Assembly (NCBI GenBank): GCA_030149405.1
Contig: JASBRM010000182.1
Location: 1-6,189 of the forward strand
Origin: Neptuniibacter sp.
GTDB taxonomy: Bacteria > Pseudomonadota > Gammaproteobacteria > Pseudomonadales > Balneatricaceae
Direction of reading: 5' to 3'
Length of the DNA: 6,189 bases
In this document: piece by piece, positions 5,866 to 6,189 of the stretch
Numbering within the stretch: position 1 is the stretch's first letter
Layout: each line of letters begins with the position of its first letter
The notes under the pieces: generated by a model
The model's database searches: none
Told to the model about the DNA's origin: nothing
The model's input: only the letters and a program-made list of their open reading frames with translations
Made by a program: the position numbers and the translations under genes

Positions 5866-6189
5866 AGCAACGCCACTGAATCTTTTCCTGATTGCCGTTT
5901 TCTACTTTCCAGTATTCATCCGGGTCATCGCCCTCCGACCAACCAGAAGCGATGCACCTTATCTGAGTCGCCATCTCCTCTGCAGCGCTGTATGCACAAT
6001 CCAGGTCTTTCTCCCAGGGAGTGGTGTTATTTTTGAACCAGACGCTAACCCAGGCTTTGCCTGCAACCTTCTCATGAATCATGATGTCTACAGGGCCTTC
6101 CGGGAAGTTTAGGCTGAGTTCGTGAATCAGGCCTTTTGTTGAGAGTGTGGTAAGCGCTTCGCCTCGAGATGCCAGCCATTCTTTGATCT
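5864..6189 (-). CDS. hypothetical protein, 3' part (start lies beyond the right edge)
   Basis: The frame ends at TGA (5864-5866 on the complement) and stays open to the window edge, giving at least 108 residues. An ATG at 6082 would give 72 residues, but the coding pattern continues upstream of it: IKEWLASRGEALTTL, then GLIHELSLNFPEGPVDIM leading into MIHEKVAGKAWVSVWF. The ATG is therefore internal and the true start is off the window, perhaps only a few codons away. The protein is soluble in appearance, with no signal or membrane segment in the visible part. It has a beta-rich first half with alternating aromatics (AWVSVWF), an Ala/Glu helix (YSAAEEMATQIRC), and an acidic turn GDDPDEYWKV near the end. 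It has three cysteines. I do not recognise the family. Confidence 0.75.
   Translation of the reverse strand, partial: IKEWLASRGEALTTLSTKGLIHELSLNFPEGPVDIMIHEKVAGKAWVSVWFKNNTTPWEKDLDCAYSAAEEMATQIRCIASGWSEGDDPDEYWKVENGNQEKIQWRC

Overview
The window looks like an ordinary chromosomal segment of a gammaproteobacterium. The evidence is a GreB with the family's signature blocks, a multi-domain membrane c-di-GMP protein of a kind common in aquatic Gammaproteobacteria, and a moderate base composition. The extended GreB N-terminus and the cache-PAS-PAS-GGDEF-EAL layout suggest a marine lineage (Oceanospirillales or Alteromonadales type), but the genus cannot be read from this sequence.

Layout from left to right: the 3' tail of an unidentified plus-strand gene (3-104); a small orphan lipoprotein on the minus strand (148-615); a second unrelated small lipoprotein, divergently transcribed on the plus strand (720-1199); a short convergent gap with a long-armed inverted repeat; a very large minus-strand GGDEF-EAL sensor protein (1294-4692); greB on the minus strand 93 nt upstream of it (4786-5301); a divergent plus-strand small conserved-looking hypothetical gene (5400-5828); and, convergent with it, the 3' part of a minus-strand hypothetical gene that runs off the right edge (5864-6189). 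There are no RNA genes, insertion sequences or CRISPR arrays, and no gene-free stretch longer than about 110 bases.

Functionally, only two genes can be named with confidence. GreB rescues backtracked RNA polymerase. The 1132-residue protein senses something outside the inner membrane through a double-cache-like domain and should both make and break c-di-GMP, since both active sites look intact. The two lie in the same direction and may share a transcript. The two lipoproteins are AT-richer in appearance, unrecognised, and divergent from one regulatory gap, which is the most accessory-looking part of the window.

No convincing new system is visible. The observations most worth a second look are a C-terminal extension of the GGDEF-EAL protein that reads like a zinc-binding CZB domain which has lost its metal ligands, and an apparent internal duplication in the plus-strand lipoprotein.
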